NCBI GenBank assembly: GCA_963843315.1
Contig: CAWJJU010000003.1
Span: forward strand, 303,330 to 367,329
DNA: 64,000 nt
Direction of reading: 5' to 3'
Source of the DNA: JAWVFM01 sp963843315
GTDB taxonomy: Bacteria > Actinomycetota > Thermoleophilia > Solirubrobacterales > 70-9
This document shows positions 37,361-46,811 of the stretch, piece after piece. Position 1 is the stretch's first letter. Each line of letters begins with the position of its first letter. Under the pieces are notes generated by a model, which did not search any database, was not told the DNA's origin, and saw only the letters and a list, made by a program, of their open reading frames with translations. The translations under genes were made by a program, and so were the position numbers.

Positions 37361-38300
37361 GTGGCGAACCTCACCGGGCCAGGCGGGCAGTCGTTCGACG
37401 TCGAGCGCGCGGAGGTGCGCCCCGGGGTGGAGCTCGGTTACGTCCGGGCCGGCGAGGGCGGCTATCCGCTGCTCCTCGTCCACGGCTGGCCGGAGACGAT
37501 GAGGATCTGGTGGCGGAACGTCGAGCCCCTTGCGCGGGCCGGCTTCGAGGTCATCGTTCCCGACCTGCGCGGCTTCGGGCTCTCGAGCCTGGCCCCCGAC
37601 GGCTTCTATGACCTCGCCGCGCACGCACGGGACCTGCACGCGCTGGTCGGCGACGTGCTCGGCCACTCGAGGTGCGCCGCGGCCGGCGGCGACCTCGGCG
37701 GCGGGGTGATCCAGGACCTCGGATTGCGCTTCGAGGGCTTCGTCGAGCGTCAGGTCCTCTTCAACTCGATCCTCCCGATCCTTCCCGAGGCCTATGCGCC
37801 AGGCGGGCATTCCGCCGGCGCCCCAGCCGATCCAGCGGATGGCCGCCGACTACTACCTGCGCCAGGGCCGCGACGCCGAGGCGCTGGCGGCGGAGCTCGA
37901 CTCCCCCGCCCGGCGCCGTCGCTACGTCGCTGAGTTCTACGGCCACCGCTTCTGGGCGACGCCAGGGTCCTTCGCGCCCGAGGACGTGGACTTCATGACC
38001 GAGCCGTTCGCGGACGCGGAGAGGCTGCGGGCGGGATGGGGCAACTACGAGAGCGCGCTGGGCAGCCGCGAGCTGTCGGAGCCGCCCCGGTTCTTCGAGG
38101 TCAGCGGCGTGCCGACGCTGGCCCTCTACGGCCCCGACGACCACGTCATCTGGAGGGAGTTCCCGGAGATGTGCGAGGTGGCGTTCACCGAGCTGGTCGG
38201 GCCCTTCGTGGTGCCGGGCGCCGGCCACTTCCTGCAGTGGGAGCGCGCCGGCGTGCTCAACAAGGCCATCGAGTACTTCCTGGCCGACCTGCGCGCCTAA
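37361..38300 (+). CDS. Alpha/beta hydrolase, epoxide hydrolase-like (one frameshift)
   Basis: About 312 aa after removing one extra base near 37,795, which restores EAMRQAGIPPAPQPIQRMA. The N-terminal half has the oxyanion motif HGWPET and PDLRGFGLSS; the nucleophile is in GGDLGG (Asp), as in epoxide hydrolases and haloacid-type dehalogenases. The second half has LALYGPDDHVIW with the acidic residue and PGAGHFLQWERA with the catalytic histidine. The substrate is not known. It is 25 bp downstream of TetR on the same strand. Length is 3n+1, consistent with one insertion. Confidence 0.82.
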
Positions 38301-38308
38301 ACCACGCC

Positions 38309-38352
38309 GAGATGCGAATAAGAGCCGTCCGGCGGGCTCAAATTCGCATCTC
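38309..38352. terminator. Long inverted repeat after the hydrolase gene
   Basis: GAGATGCGAAT (38309-38319) pairs perfectly with ATTCGCATCTC (38342-38352), and GAGCC (38322-38326) with GGCTC (38335-38339) inside it, with an AA/AA internal mismatch between. It begins 8 bp after the hydrolase stop and ends 9 bp before the convergent tRNA gene, so it can terminate both. A dispersed palindrome is possible. Confidence 0.75.
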
Positions 38353-38360
38353 ACGCTGCA

Positions 38361-38434
38361 TCGGGGCGACTGGATTTGAACCAGCGACCTCACCGACCCG
38401 AACGGTGCGCGCTACCAGGCTGCGCCACGCCCCG
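38361..38434 (-). tRNA. tRNA-Pro (CGG anticodon)
   Basis: The minus strand folds as a full cloverleaf: acceptor CGGGGCG with CGCCCCG, D arm GCGC/GCGC with a 9-base loop, anticodon stem CACCG/CGGTG, loop TTCGGGT giving anticodon CGG (proline), and T arm GCTGG/CCAGT with TTCAAAT. The discriminator base is A at 38361. The 3' CCA is not encoded. The length is 74 nt with the discriminator. Confidence 0.95.
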
Positions 38435-38461
38435 AGGAGCCGCGGATTATCCCAGAGCGCC

Positions 38462-39148
38462 TCAGGAGGCGTCGGCGATCGCCGCCTGGACCTCGTCCAG
38501 CGACGGGGAGTCCGACATGATCTTCTGGAAGCCACTGTCGTTGGTGACGACCACCGAGGGGGCGTTGAAGGGCAGGTGCAGGCTGTCGGCCACCTGGGCG
38601 TCCTCGCTGACGATCGCCTGGCTCGCCGGGGTGTCCAGGTCGCCGTTCCACTCGGCCTGATCGAACTCCGGCAGCGCGGCCGCGATCTCGTCGAGGAACC
38701 CGGGTGTCACCCGGCTCGTCGCGAGCTGGGCCTGGTTGCGGTAGAAGAGGTCCAGGTACTGCCAGCCACGGTCCTGAAGCGACGCGGCGGCGGCGGCGTC
38801 CGCCGCCAGGGTGGTCTCGGCGCCGCCGAACGAGAGATGGCGAAACTCGAACTGCACCGAGTCGCCGCGGGCGTAGCTGTCGACGAGCGCATCGACCGTG
38901 TCGGTCTCGTAGCTCGCGCAGGGGGCGCACTGGAGGTCGTTGAAGACGGTCACGGTGACCGGCGAGTCCGGGTTGCCCAGTCTGCGGCCATCCTGGCGGA
39001 CGCCGCCCAGGAGCTGCTGAACCTCCTCGGACCCGCCGATCGTCACGCGCTGGGGGCCGCCGGTGCCGATCGACAGGGCGACGATCGCCCAGGCCAGCAG
39101 CGCTGCCACCGTCCCCAGGATCACCCGGGGAAACCAGGGGCTGTGCAT
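38462..39148 (-). CDS. Membrane-anchored DsbA/thioredoxin-like protein
   Basis: 228 aa from ATG 39148, which overlaps the upstream stop by one base. A membrane helix (about residues 8-28) is followed by a DsbA-type fold: VTVTVFNDLQCAPCASYETD with the CxxC active site, an alpha-helical insert and a C-terminal PSVVVTND strand with the cis-proline. These proteins oxidise or reduce thiols of exported proteins. It is part of a two-gene unit with the 84-aa protein upstream. Confidence 0.85.
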   Translation of the reverse strand: MHSPWFPRVILGTVAALLAWAIVALSIGTGGPQRVTIGGSEEVQQLLGGVRQDGRRLGNPDSPVTVTVFNDLQCAPCASYETDTVDALVDSYARGDSVQFEFRHLSFGGAETTLAADAAAAASLQDRGWQYLDLFYRNQAQLATSRVTPGFLDEIAAALPEFDQAEWNGDLDTPASQAIVSEDAQVADSLHLPFNAPSVVVTNDSGFQKIMSDSPSLDEVQAAIADAS

Positions 39149-39402
39149 CACCCTGCGAGGGCCTTGTAGTACCGGACCGCGAGCCCGGTCAGGAGGGTCT
39201 CGAACGCCTCCTCGACGCCCACCTCGGAGTCGTCCGCGTAGGCCTCGAGACCGCGGCGCTCGATCTCGGAGCTGCGATCGACGAGCTCGTCGACGAGCTC
39301 CGGGTGCTCGTCGCAGAAGAAGGCGCCGATCGAGTACAGCTCGGTGTCCATGAGGGACTCGAGGAACGCCGTGCTGTCGGCGCCGGAGCTGGTAGCGGCC
39401 AC
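39148..39402 (-). CDS. Small acidic helical protein
   Basis: 84 aa from the GTG at 39402; an upstream start would add ~60 residues of unlikely low-complexity sequence. It is acidic and helical, with TAFLESLMDTELYSIGAFF and a C-terminal EAFETLLTGLAVRYYKALAG. No known motif is seen. One-base overlap with the DsbA-like gene implies translational coupling, so a role near the membrane thiol protein is possible but unproven. Confidence 0.5.
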   Translation of the reverse strand: MAATSSGADSTAFLESLMDTELYSIGAFFCDEHPELVDELVDRSSEIERRGLEAYADDSEVGVEEAFETLLTGLAVRYYKALAG

Positions 39403-39573
39403 GCCCGAATCGTAGAGGCCCGGCGCGGGCCGGCCCCGCGCGCTGGGGGGCGCCGGCTGCCCGAGCGAGGCTCGCAGGGCGGCCTGCACCCTCGCAATTT
39501 GCGGTGAATTCGTTTGACATGTCCGCCCAGGGAAGTAAGACTGAAGACGTCCCCAATCCATGAGGAGGTCTGA

Positions 39574-39759
39574 GTGGCCAACCATCTGACGCCCACGGAG
39601 CTAGCCGACGAGGTCAACATGAAGCGTCGGGAAGTCATCTCCAAGTGCATGGAATGGGGCGTACCGATCTTCAACGGCCGCATCGACAAGACCCTCTTCG
39701 TCTCGAACCTGCGCCAGATCACCTCGGCCGGCGCCAAGCAGCCCCAGGCTGCCGCCTAG
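39574..39759 (+). CDS. Conserved-looking 61-aa protein with IF2N-like helix pattern
   Basis: 61 aa from a GTG at 39574 with AGGAGG ending about 8 bases before it. The LTPTELADEVNMKRREVISKC and MEWGVPIFNGRIDKTLFVSNL arrangement resembles small helical nucleic-acid-binding folds such as the IF-2 N-terminal domain or MerR-like helices. It has an excess of basic residues and no signal peptide. It lies 92 bp upstream of the acyl-CoA synthetase gene on the same strand. Its function is unknown. Confidence 0.6.
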   Translation: MANHLTPTELADEVNMKRREVISKCMEWGVPIFNGRIDKTLFVSNLRQITSAGAKQPQAAA

Positions 39760-39850
39760 GCTCCTTCACCCGCCCGCCGGGCGGACCCCAGTCCAAGTAG
39801 CCTTCGCCCCCCGGGCGACGCTCTCGCGCGTCCGCTGAGAGGAGAAGGAA

Positions 39851-41659
39851 ATGGCCATCGCCACTGCCCAGACCGACGACACGCCCGGCATTCGCTCGCA
39901 AACGGTCGCCGATCTTCTGCCCGCCGCGTGCCGCGCGTTCGCCACGCGTGAGGCCGTGCGCTTCAAGGACGGCTCAGGGACCTGGGCCATGCAGACCTAC
40001 GCCGAGCTGGAGAGCGTGGTCCGCAGGCTGTCGCTGGGCCTGATCGACCTCGGCATCCAGAAGGGCGACCGCGTCGCGATCCTGGCCAACACCCGCGTGG
40101 AATGGACATGGTTCGACTTCGCCGCCCTGACGGCGGGCGCCACGGTGGTTCCGATCTACCAGACGAACTCGCCCGAGGAGTGCCAGTACGTGCTGGAGAA
40201 CTCGGATGCACGGGCCGTCGTGGTCGAGGACGCCGAGCAGCTCGACAAGATCCGCGAGGTCCGCGAGCAGTGCCCGGAGCTCGAGCAGGTGATCCTCATG
40301 ACCGGCGCGGCCGAGGACGCGATCTCGATGGAGGAGATCGGCGCCCGCGGCGACGAGATCGACCCGGCCGAGTGGGAGTCGCGCTACTCGGCGATCGGCC
40401 CCGACGACATCTGCACGTTCATCTACACCTCGGGCACCACGGGGCCCCCGAAGGGCTGCGTCATCTCACACGGCAACTACCGCTCGATGCTCGACATGGT
40501 CCTGGACGCCGGCACGCTGGGCGAGGACGAGCTGACCTACCTGTACCTGCCCCTCGCCCACTCCTTCGCCCTGCTGATCCAGTTCGGCACGTTCGCGCTG
40601 GGCGCGAGCCTGGCGTACTGGGAGCGCGACCCGCTCAAGATCATCCCGAACCTCCAGGAGGTGAAGCCGACCTACTTCCCCTCGGTCCCCCGGATCTTCG
40701 AGAAGATCTACACGGCCGCCACCGCCGCCGTGGAGAAGGAGGGCGGCGTCAAGAAGGCCATCTTCGACTGGGCCGTCCGCGTTGGCGGCAGGATGCGGGA
40801 GACGGAGCGCGCGGGCGGCTCGCCCGGCTTCCTGCTGGAGCGCCAGTACGCGATCGCCGACAAGCAGGTGCTGGCGAAGATCCGCAACCTGTTCGGCGGC
40901 CGGATCAACCTCGCCGTCACCGGCGCGGCGCCGATCAACCCCGAGATCCTGCGCTTCTTCGACGCCGCCGGCGTGCTGATCCTCGAGGGCTGGGGCATGA
41001 CCGAGACGTCGACCGCGGCGACCGTTGCCAAGGAGGAGGACTTCAAGATCGGCACCGTGGGCAAGCCGTTCCCCGGCGTGGAAATCAAGATCGCCTCCGA
41101 CGGCGAGATCCTCGTGAATGGCCCGAACATCTTCCAGGGCTACCACAAGAACCCCGAGGCGACCGCGGAGACGCTGGTGGACGGCTGGCTTCACACAGGC
41201 GACATCGGCGAGATCGACCCCGACGGCTTCCTCAAGATCACCGGCCGCAAGAAGGACATCATCATCACCGCGGGCGGCAAGAACATCACCCCCTCGAACC
41301 TCGAGGCGGAGATCAAGCAGTGCCCGCTCGTCTCGCAGTGCGTGGTGATCGGCGACCGCCGGCCCTACCTCGTCGCGCTGGTCACCCTCGACCCCGAGGA
41401 GGCCGCGAAGGCGTGCGAGGAGCGGGGCGAGCCGACCGATCCGCCCGCCATGGCCGCGAATCCCGCCATCCGCGCCACCATCGAGTCGCACCTCGCCAAG
41501 GTCAACGAGAAGTTCGCGCGGGTGGAGCAGGTCAAGAAGATCGAGATCCTTCCGCAGGACCTCTCGCAGGAGGGGGGCGAGCTCACGCCGACCATGAAGG
41601 TCAAGCGCAACGTCGTCGCCGACAAGTACGAGCCGCAGATCGAGGGTCTCTACTCCTGA
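39851..41659 (+). CDS. Long-chain acyl-CoA synthetase (FadD15-like)
   Basis: 602 aa from ATG 39851 with GAGGAGAAGG upstream. It activates long-chain fatty acids with ATP and CoA. It has the P-loop CTFIYTSGTTGPPKGCVISH, the linker segment ILEGWGMTETSTAATV, VDGWLHTGDIGEIDPDGFL and GRKKDIIITAGGKNITPSN. The latter form, with KDIIITAGGKNI, is typical of long-chain ligases of the FadD15 group. The end ELTPTMKVKRNVV has the catalytic lysine. It is one of two acyl-CoA ligases in this window. Confidence 0.94.
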   Translation: MAIATAQTDDTPGIRSQTVADLLPAACRAFATREAVRFKDGSGTWAMQTYAELESVVRRLSLGLIDLGIQKGDRVAILANTRVEWTWFDFAALTAGATVVPIYQTNSPEECQYVLENSDARAVVVEDAEQLDKIREVREQCPELEQVILMTGAAEDAISMEEIGARGDEIDPAEWESRYSAIGPDDICTFIYTSGTTGPPKGCVISHGNYRSMLDMVLDAGTLGEDELTYLYLPLAHSFALLIQFGTFALGASLAYWERDPLKIIPNLQEVKPTYFPSVPRIFEKIYTAATAAVEKEGGVKKAIFDWAVRVGGRMRETERAGGSPGFLLERQYAIADKQVLAKIRNLFGGRINLAVTGAAPINPEILRFFDAAGVLILEGWGMTETSTAATVAKEEDFKIGTVGKPFPGVEIKIASDGEILVNGPNIFQGYHKNPEATAETLVDGWLHTGDIGEIDPDGFLKITGRKKDIIITAGGKNITPSNLEAEIKQCPLVSQCVVIGDRRPYLVALVTLDPEEAAKACEERGEPTDPPAMAANPAIRATIESHLAKVNEKFARVEQVKKIEILPQDLSQEGGELTPTMKVKRNVVADKYEPQIEGLYS

Positions 41660-41760
41660 CGGCGCGCAGGCTGGTCGTCGCCGCCCTCGGCGCCGCGAGC
41701 GCGATGCTCGCAGCCTTCTGAGCCGAGCGGAGGCCGGCCCGGCGGGGAGCTACTGCGGGC

Positions 41761-43062
41761 CTACTCCTCGCCGGCGCTCGCCGACTCCTGGCGCTGGCCG
41801 CCCTGGCCCGGGAACTGGCGCAGAACGGCTCCGGTGGTCTGCTCGAGGACGCGGCGCCAGGCCGACTGCTTGGAGCGCTCGCGCTCGACCCCCTCGATCA
41901 CGTGGCGCACGCGGCGCGCCGAGATCTCGATGCCGTGGCGGTCCGCGATGGTCCGGTAGCGGTCATAGTCGCGGGCCAGCCTCATCGTGACCGACTCGAA
42001 CCCGTGCTTGGCGATCTCCAGGCGCGCCGAGTAATCCATGATCGACGTGCCGAACATCAGCTCGTCGTCGAGGTCGGGTTCGATGAGGATGATGTCGACC
42101 CCCGGGTAGCGCTCCCGCCAGATCTCGACCGCGCGATGCAGGCGGTCGTGGGAGAGCATCCGGAAGACCTGGTTGCCGATGCCGGCCATGCCCATGTCGG
42201 CGACGCGCTGGGCCGGCTCCCCGCTGACCGTCGGGATGTTCGAGTTGAAGTCGTTGACGTAGGGGACGAGCGGGTTGATGACGACGATGAACTTCGCGCC
42301 GCTCTCCACCGCGACGTCGACGTTGGTCGTCGAGAGGATCCCGCCGTCGATGAAGTCCCGCCCGTTGAGCGAGACCGGCTCGTAGACCATCGGCAGCGCG
42401 CCGGAAGCTGCCACGGCCTTCGAGATCGGGACGTCGGCCCAGTCGCCCTCGCCCAGGACCACCCGCTCGGCGGTGTCGAGGTCGGTGGCGGTGAGGTAGA
42501 GCTCGCAGTCGAGCAGCCGGAAGTCGTTGGTGCGGTCGGGGTCGGCCAGCACCTCGGCGACGTAGCGCTCGATGCCCGCGCCCGAGTAGAGGCCGGGGGG
42601 CAGAGCGCCCGCGAGGCCCGTCGCCAGGTCCATGACCGAGATCTCGCGCGCGTTCTCGGCGAGCTGGCGAGCGATGCCCGCGAGCTTGAACGGCAGCGTC
42701 ACCGACTTGGAGAGGAAGCCTCGGTAGTTGGGACGCAGGAGCGTCGAGAGGTTGATGTCGCCGATGGGAGACGGCAGCTGCGGGTTCAGGACGCGCATCA
42801 TCTCCTCGGGCGTGACGCCGTTTGCCACCAGGCTGGCCACGAAGGAGCCGGCGCTGGTGCCGACGTACACGTCGAACTGGTTGACCGTGCGGTTGACCGT
42901 GAGGAGGTCGAGCGCCCGCAGCGCGCCGATCTCATAGACGCCGCCGGTGAACCCGCCCCCGCCCAGCACCAGCGCGGTCTTCGACGCACGGCGCCTCGCG
43001 CGCCTGGCCCGGCTTGCCCGCGGCTCCGATCCGGAGGCGTCGAGCTCGACGACGTTGCCCAT
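41761..43062 (-). CDS. Patatin-like phospholipase
   Basis: 433 aa. The oxyanion loop LGGGGFTGG, nucleophile GTSAG (Ser about 70) and catalytic Asp in IDGGILSTTN are all present. Patatins hydrolyse acyl ester bonds of phospholipids or lysophospholipids. There is a basic Arg/Ala-rich N-terminal tail (residues 10-28) and a C-terminal Gln/Ser-rich extension, and no signal peptide. It is convergent with the acyl-CoA synthetase gene and divergent from dacB. Confidence 0.9.
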   Translation of the reverse strand: MGNVVELDASGSEPRASRARRARRRASKTALVLGGGGFTGGVYEIGALRALDLLTVNRTVNQFDVYVGTSAGSFVASLVANGVTPEEMMRVLNPQLPSPIGDINLSTLLRPNYRGFLSKSVTLPFKLAGIARQLAENAREISVMDLATGLAGALPPGLYSGAGIERYVAEVLADPDRTNDFRLLDCELYLTATDLDTAERVVLGEGDWADVPISKAVAASGALPMVYEPVSLNGRDFIDGGILSTTNVDVAVESGAKFIVVINPLVPYVNDFNSNIPTVSGEPAQRVADMGMAGIGNQVFRMLSHDRLHRAVEIWRERYPGVDIILIEPDLDDELMFGTSIMDYSARLEIAKHGFESVTMRLARDYDRYRTIADRHGIEISARRVRHVIEGVERERSKQSAWRRVLEQTTGAVLRQFPGQGGQRQESASAGEE

Positions 43063-43117
43063 GAGAGGGGCGATTATGGCACGACGGAAAGACCATTTAG
43101 CCCGCTAAGTTGCGGGC

Positions 43118-44458
43118 ATGGCCAGGGCGGGGTCAAGACTTGGCAAGGGATTTGCCCTTGCGGCGGTTCTCACCGCGGCGTGCGCCGCGAGCGCGCAGGC
43201 GTCGTTTCGCGGGCCGGACCGTCCGGTGCGCACGCCCCCGGCCAAGGCGGGGTCCTTCGAGGCGTCCAAGCGCGCCCTGTCGGCCCACCACCTGCGCCAC
43301 TACCTGCGCGCGCAGATCCGCTCCGCGGGCGGGGTGAACGGCGTCTTCGTGCGCGACCTCGACGCGGAGCGGCGCGGCGCTCTCATGGGCTACCACGCGA
43401 GCCGAAGCGAGATCCTCGCCTCCAACACCAAGCTCTTCTCCACCGCGGCCTACCTCGAGCGCTACGGGACTCGGCACCGGCTCGCGACCCGGTTGTGGGC
43501 GCGGGGCCACCGTGGCGGGGCCGGCGGCCACAAGCTGATCGGCTCGCTCGCGCTGGTGGGAGGCGGCGACCCGGCGCTCGCCGAGCCCTCGTTCGCCGAC
43601 GACCACGGCCTGCCCCTCACCTCGCTCAAGCCGCTGGCGGTCGCGGTGAGGAGGGCCGGCATCAAGAAGGTCGTCGGCAACATCAAGGCGGACCCGACGA
43701 TCTTCGACGGCCAGGCGATGCCCCATCAGACAGGCATCACCGGGATCAACATGGGTTCGCTGTCGGGGCTGGAGTTCGACTCGGGCTTCGCTGGCGGCCA
43801 GCCCGCGTCCAGTCCCGCCACCCTCGCCGCCCACGAGCTCAAGCACGACCTCACCGCGACCGGCGTGAAGGTCACCGGCAGGATCGACATCGGCGGCACT
43901 CCGCAGAAGCTTCGGAGCAAGAAGCCGATCGGCGTGGTCCGCTCCCCCACCACCGCCGGGCTGATCACCGAGGTCAACACTCCCTCCGACGCAACCTGGG
44001 CCGAGATGCTCACCAAGCGGCTCGGCGCCACTGCGCACAAGCCGGCCACGACCGCGCGCGGCGCCCGGCGGGTCGAGCGCTTCACGCGCCGCGCCGGCAG
44101 CCACGTGAGCCTCGAAAACGGCTCGGGCCTGTCGCGGCGCGACCGCGCCAGCGCCCACAACGTGGTGTCGCTGCTGGCGCACATGAACCGGGTCAACGCG
44201 GCCGGCACCTACCGGCACTCGCTCGCTCTGCCATGCGACACGGGCACGGTCGCCGAGCGCATGTGCGGAACGTCGGCCGTGCATCACTGCTTCACCAAGA
44301 CCGGGACGCTCGACGACGTCTCGGCGCTGTCGGGCTACTGCAATGCGCACGGACACCGCGTGGCGTTCGCGATCCTGAACAACGCGGTCTCCAACTTCGA
44401 CACCGTCCACACGGTCCAGGACCGCATGACCGCGGCGATCGCGCGCTACAAGCCCTAG
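43118..44458 (+). CDS. dacB: D-alanyl-D-alanine carboxypeptidase/endopeptidase (S13, DacB family)
   Basis: 446 aa with a signal peptide (residues ~1-29). The penicillin-binding fold motifs are SxxK in ASNTKLFS (Ser102 to Lys105), the SxN-equivalent ENGSGLSRRD and KTG in FTKTGTLDDV. DacB-type enzymes trim and cleave peptidoglycan peptides outside the membrane. Residues of GGGDPALAE and the domain insertion between motifs fit class-C PBPs. Length is normal. It is divergent from the patatin gene by 55 bp. Confidence 0.92.
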   Translation: MARAGSRLGKGFALAAVLTAACAASAQASFRGPDRPVRTPPAKAGSFEASKRALSAHHLRHYLRAQIRSAGGVNGVFVRDLDAERRGALMGYHASRSEILASNTKLFSTAAYLERYGTRHRLATRLWARGHRGGAGGHKLIGSLALVGGGDPALAEPSFADDHGLPLTSLKPLAVAVRRAGIKKVVGNIKADPTIFDGQAMPHQTGITGINMGSLSGLEFDSGFAGGQPASSPATLAAHELKHDLTATGVKVTGRIDIGGTPQKLRSKKPIGVVRSPTTAGLITEVNTPSDATWAEMLTKRLGATAHKPATTARGARRVERFTRRAGSHVSLENGSGLSRRDRASAHNVVSLLAHMNRVNAAGTYRHSLALPCDTGTVAERMCGTSAVHHCFTKTGTLDDVSALSGYCNAHGHRVAFAILNNAVSNFDTVHTVQDRMTAAIARYKP

Positions 44459-44463
44459 ATCAG

Positions 44464-45308
44464 CTACGGCCTGACGAACGTCTCCGGGTCCGGGCCGATG
44501 CGCTCGCCGCGGTCGAGGGCGTCGATGCGCTCGACCTCCTCCGGCCCGAGATGGAAGTCGAAGACGTCGAAGTTCTCCGCGATCCGCTCGGGCGTGACCG
44601 ACTTGGGGAACAGGACATTGCCCAGCTGCAGGTGCCAGCGGATCACGACCTGCCCAGGCGTCTTCTCGTGCGAGTCCGCGATCTCGGTGATCACCGGATC
44701 GTCGAGCACCGTCCCCTGCCCGAGCGGGCTCCAGGCCTCGGTGAGCATCCCGTAGTCGGCGTGCTCGCGGCGCAGGCCGTGCTGCTGCATGTAGGGGTGC
44801 AGCTCGATCTGGTTGACGGCGGGCGTGACCTGCGTGGCGTGGATCGCCGCGCGCAGGTGCTCGGGGTTGAAGTTCGAGACGCCGATCGAGCGCGTGAGGC
44901 CGTCCTCGCGCATCTGCACGAACGCCTCCCACGTCTCGACGTATAGCTCCTTGCTGGGCACGGGCCAGTGGATCAGGTAGAGGTCGACGTGGTCCATCTC
45001 GAGGCGCTCGAGGCTCTCCTCGAGGGCCCGTCGGGAACGCTCGCGGCCCTGGTGGTCGTTCCAGCACTTGGTGGTGACGAAGACCTCGTCGCGCTCGAGG
45101 CCCGAGGCGCGGAAGGCCTGGCCCACCTCCCCCTCGTTGCGGTAGGCGGTGGCGGTGTCGATGTGGCGGTAGCCCACGTCGAACGCTTTGGTGACCACCT
45201 CCACGGTCTCGGTCTGGCGGCACCTGGAAGACCCCGAAGCCGAGCTGCGGGATCGAGTTGCCGTCGTTCATCGTCAGCCTGGGGACTCGGGACGTAGTCG
45301 TCAGACAT
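44464..45308 (-). CDS. Aldo/keto reductase (two frameshifts)
   Basis: About 280 aa after removal of one base near 45,285 and one near 45,222. The corrected N-terminus reads LTMNDGNSIPQLGFGVFQV, then DVGYRHIDTATAYRNEGEVG with the catalytic Asp and Tyr, CWNDHQG with the Lys region KCW, and LYLIHWPVP with the His. GVSNFNPEHL and KSVTPERIAENFDVFDF, an NADP-binding segment, follow. Family members reduce aldehydes and ketones; 2,5-diketo-D-gluconate reductase relatives are closest by pattern. Only six bases separate it from convergent dacB. Confidence 0.88.
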
Positions 45309-45374
45309 CCCGGACCCTGCCCGGTCGGGCGAAGGCCGAAACCAGGCGCGAGCCGCGCTCAGCGCGCGATGTGC

Positions 45375-46758
45375 TCAGGAACGGGACAGGTGCGAGACGA
45401 ACGCGTTCTTGGGGTAGGCCGAGTTGGGGTCGTTGTGCGCGTACGTGTTGTGCCGGTCGACGAGGGTGACGTCGCGATTCGGGAGCCCCGACTGCTTCGC
45501 GAGAGCCTGGGTTGCATCGATCACGCGTTGCCCGCCCAGTGCCGCGGCGAAGGCGTAGATCGGAACGTGGATGTCGTCGCCGTGCGTCGCGCGAACGCCC
45601 AAGACCTTCTGCGCCGGGTTCGTTGCCGTCGCCGATCGCCCCGGCGTCGAGCGACAGCCGCAGCGGATGGTACCACGCCGAGCCGTCCGCGCCCTTCACG
45701 TTGGCGCCGAAGAGCATCGCGCATAGCGTGAGACCGGGGTGATGTCGCCCGCCTGGTCCCAGCCGCGAGGGTCGCCGCTCGCGGCGAGCTGCCCATCGTG
45801 GGCCTGGAACGCGAGGAGGTTCGACGGCGAGGTGTCGACGTCGGACCCGTAGCCGAAGCCGGCGAGGTTGGTGGCGTCGACGGGGGGCTTCAGATTGGGC
45901 GGGAGCACTGCGTAGTTCGTGAACAGCGGACAGGCTGTCCGGGTCCTCCACCGCGGCGCCGCCGCCCACGAGCGCGAAGAGCCCGGCGAACGGCGAGGGG
46001 ATGCCGCCGAAGGAGAGCCACGGAGAGCTCGTCTGCAGGTCTGAAGCTCGCTGCTCGGCGTCGGACTTCGATACCGGCGTCGTGCCCGAACCGCCGTCGA
46101 TGAAGACCAGTCCCGACAAGCCCTTGACGCCGGGCGTGCCGTTGAAGTCCCAGGTGGCGTAGCCCGTGGTGATCGAGCCGCCGAGCGAATGCCCGCCCAG
46201 CACGACCTTGCCCGCCCAGCTTCTCGGCCGACTTGACGACCTTGCGGAGGTCGGAGACCTCGACCTTCATGCCCCAGCCGCGAGCGAAGGCGACGTCGGC
46301 GTCGGTCGCCGGCGTCGCCACGTGGTGCTTGACGCTCGAGTCGGTGAGCCAGCCCAGGTAGTAGTTGAAGAACTTCTGCGTGCTGACCTTGCCGTGCTTG
46401 TAGTGGTTCGCGACCTTCTGGTCCTCCAGCAGGTTCTCGCGCCGCTCCACGGACCACACCTGCCAGCCGGGCAGCTGGGCAACGAGCACCTTCGCCAGCG
46501 GCACGAAGTACGCGGCGCCGGCGCTGGTCCCGGGGCTGAGGACGAGCACGTTCTTCGCCTTCGCCGGGCCGATCTTGATGACGCCGACCTTGTCGTACTT
46601 GCTGGGCGTGGCGCGGGCGTTGTACCCGTTCATCCAGCTGCACGGCTTGCGTCCGCGGATGCAGCGGCGGGAACCAGCGCGAGCGCAGCAGCCGCCGCTA
46701 CGGCCGCCGCGAGGGCGCGCCTCTCTCTCCCGCTGCCGTGTCGGTGGGTCCGTCTCAC
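45375..46758 (-). CDS. Secreted alpha/beta hydrolase (several frameshifts)
   Basis: About 460 aa after correction. It starts near GTG 46758 with a signal peptide rich in Ala. Rejoined segments are CSWMNGYNARATPSKYD, NVLVLSPGTSAGAAYFVPLA, LGGHSLGGSITTGYATWDF with the nucleophile Ser in GHSLGG, FIDGGSG, FGYGSDVDTSPSNLLAFQAH and RHNTYAHNDPNSAYPKNAF. The latter carries the likely catalytic His. Shifts occur near 46,680, 46,220, 45,925, 45,735 and 45,625. It looks like a secreted lipase/esterase-type protein without a clear subfamily. Confidence 0.7.
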
Positions 46759-46811
46759 CTGACACCCACGGTAGCGCGCGGGATATAAAGCTGCGCCTAC
46801 CGAGGAGCGCC

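Noticed and set aside
41902..44946. A 1014-aa plus-strand open frame
   Set aside because: It runs opposite patatin and through dacB in the wrong frame; low-complexity Arg/Ala/Gly content shows it is spurious.
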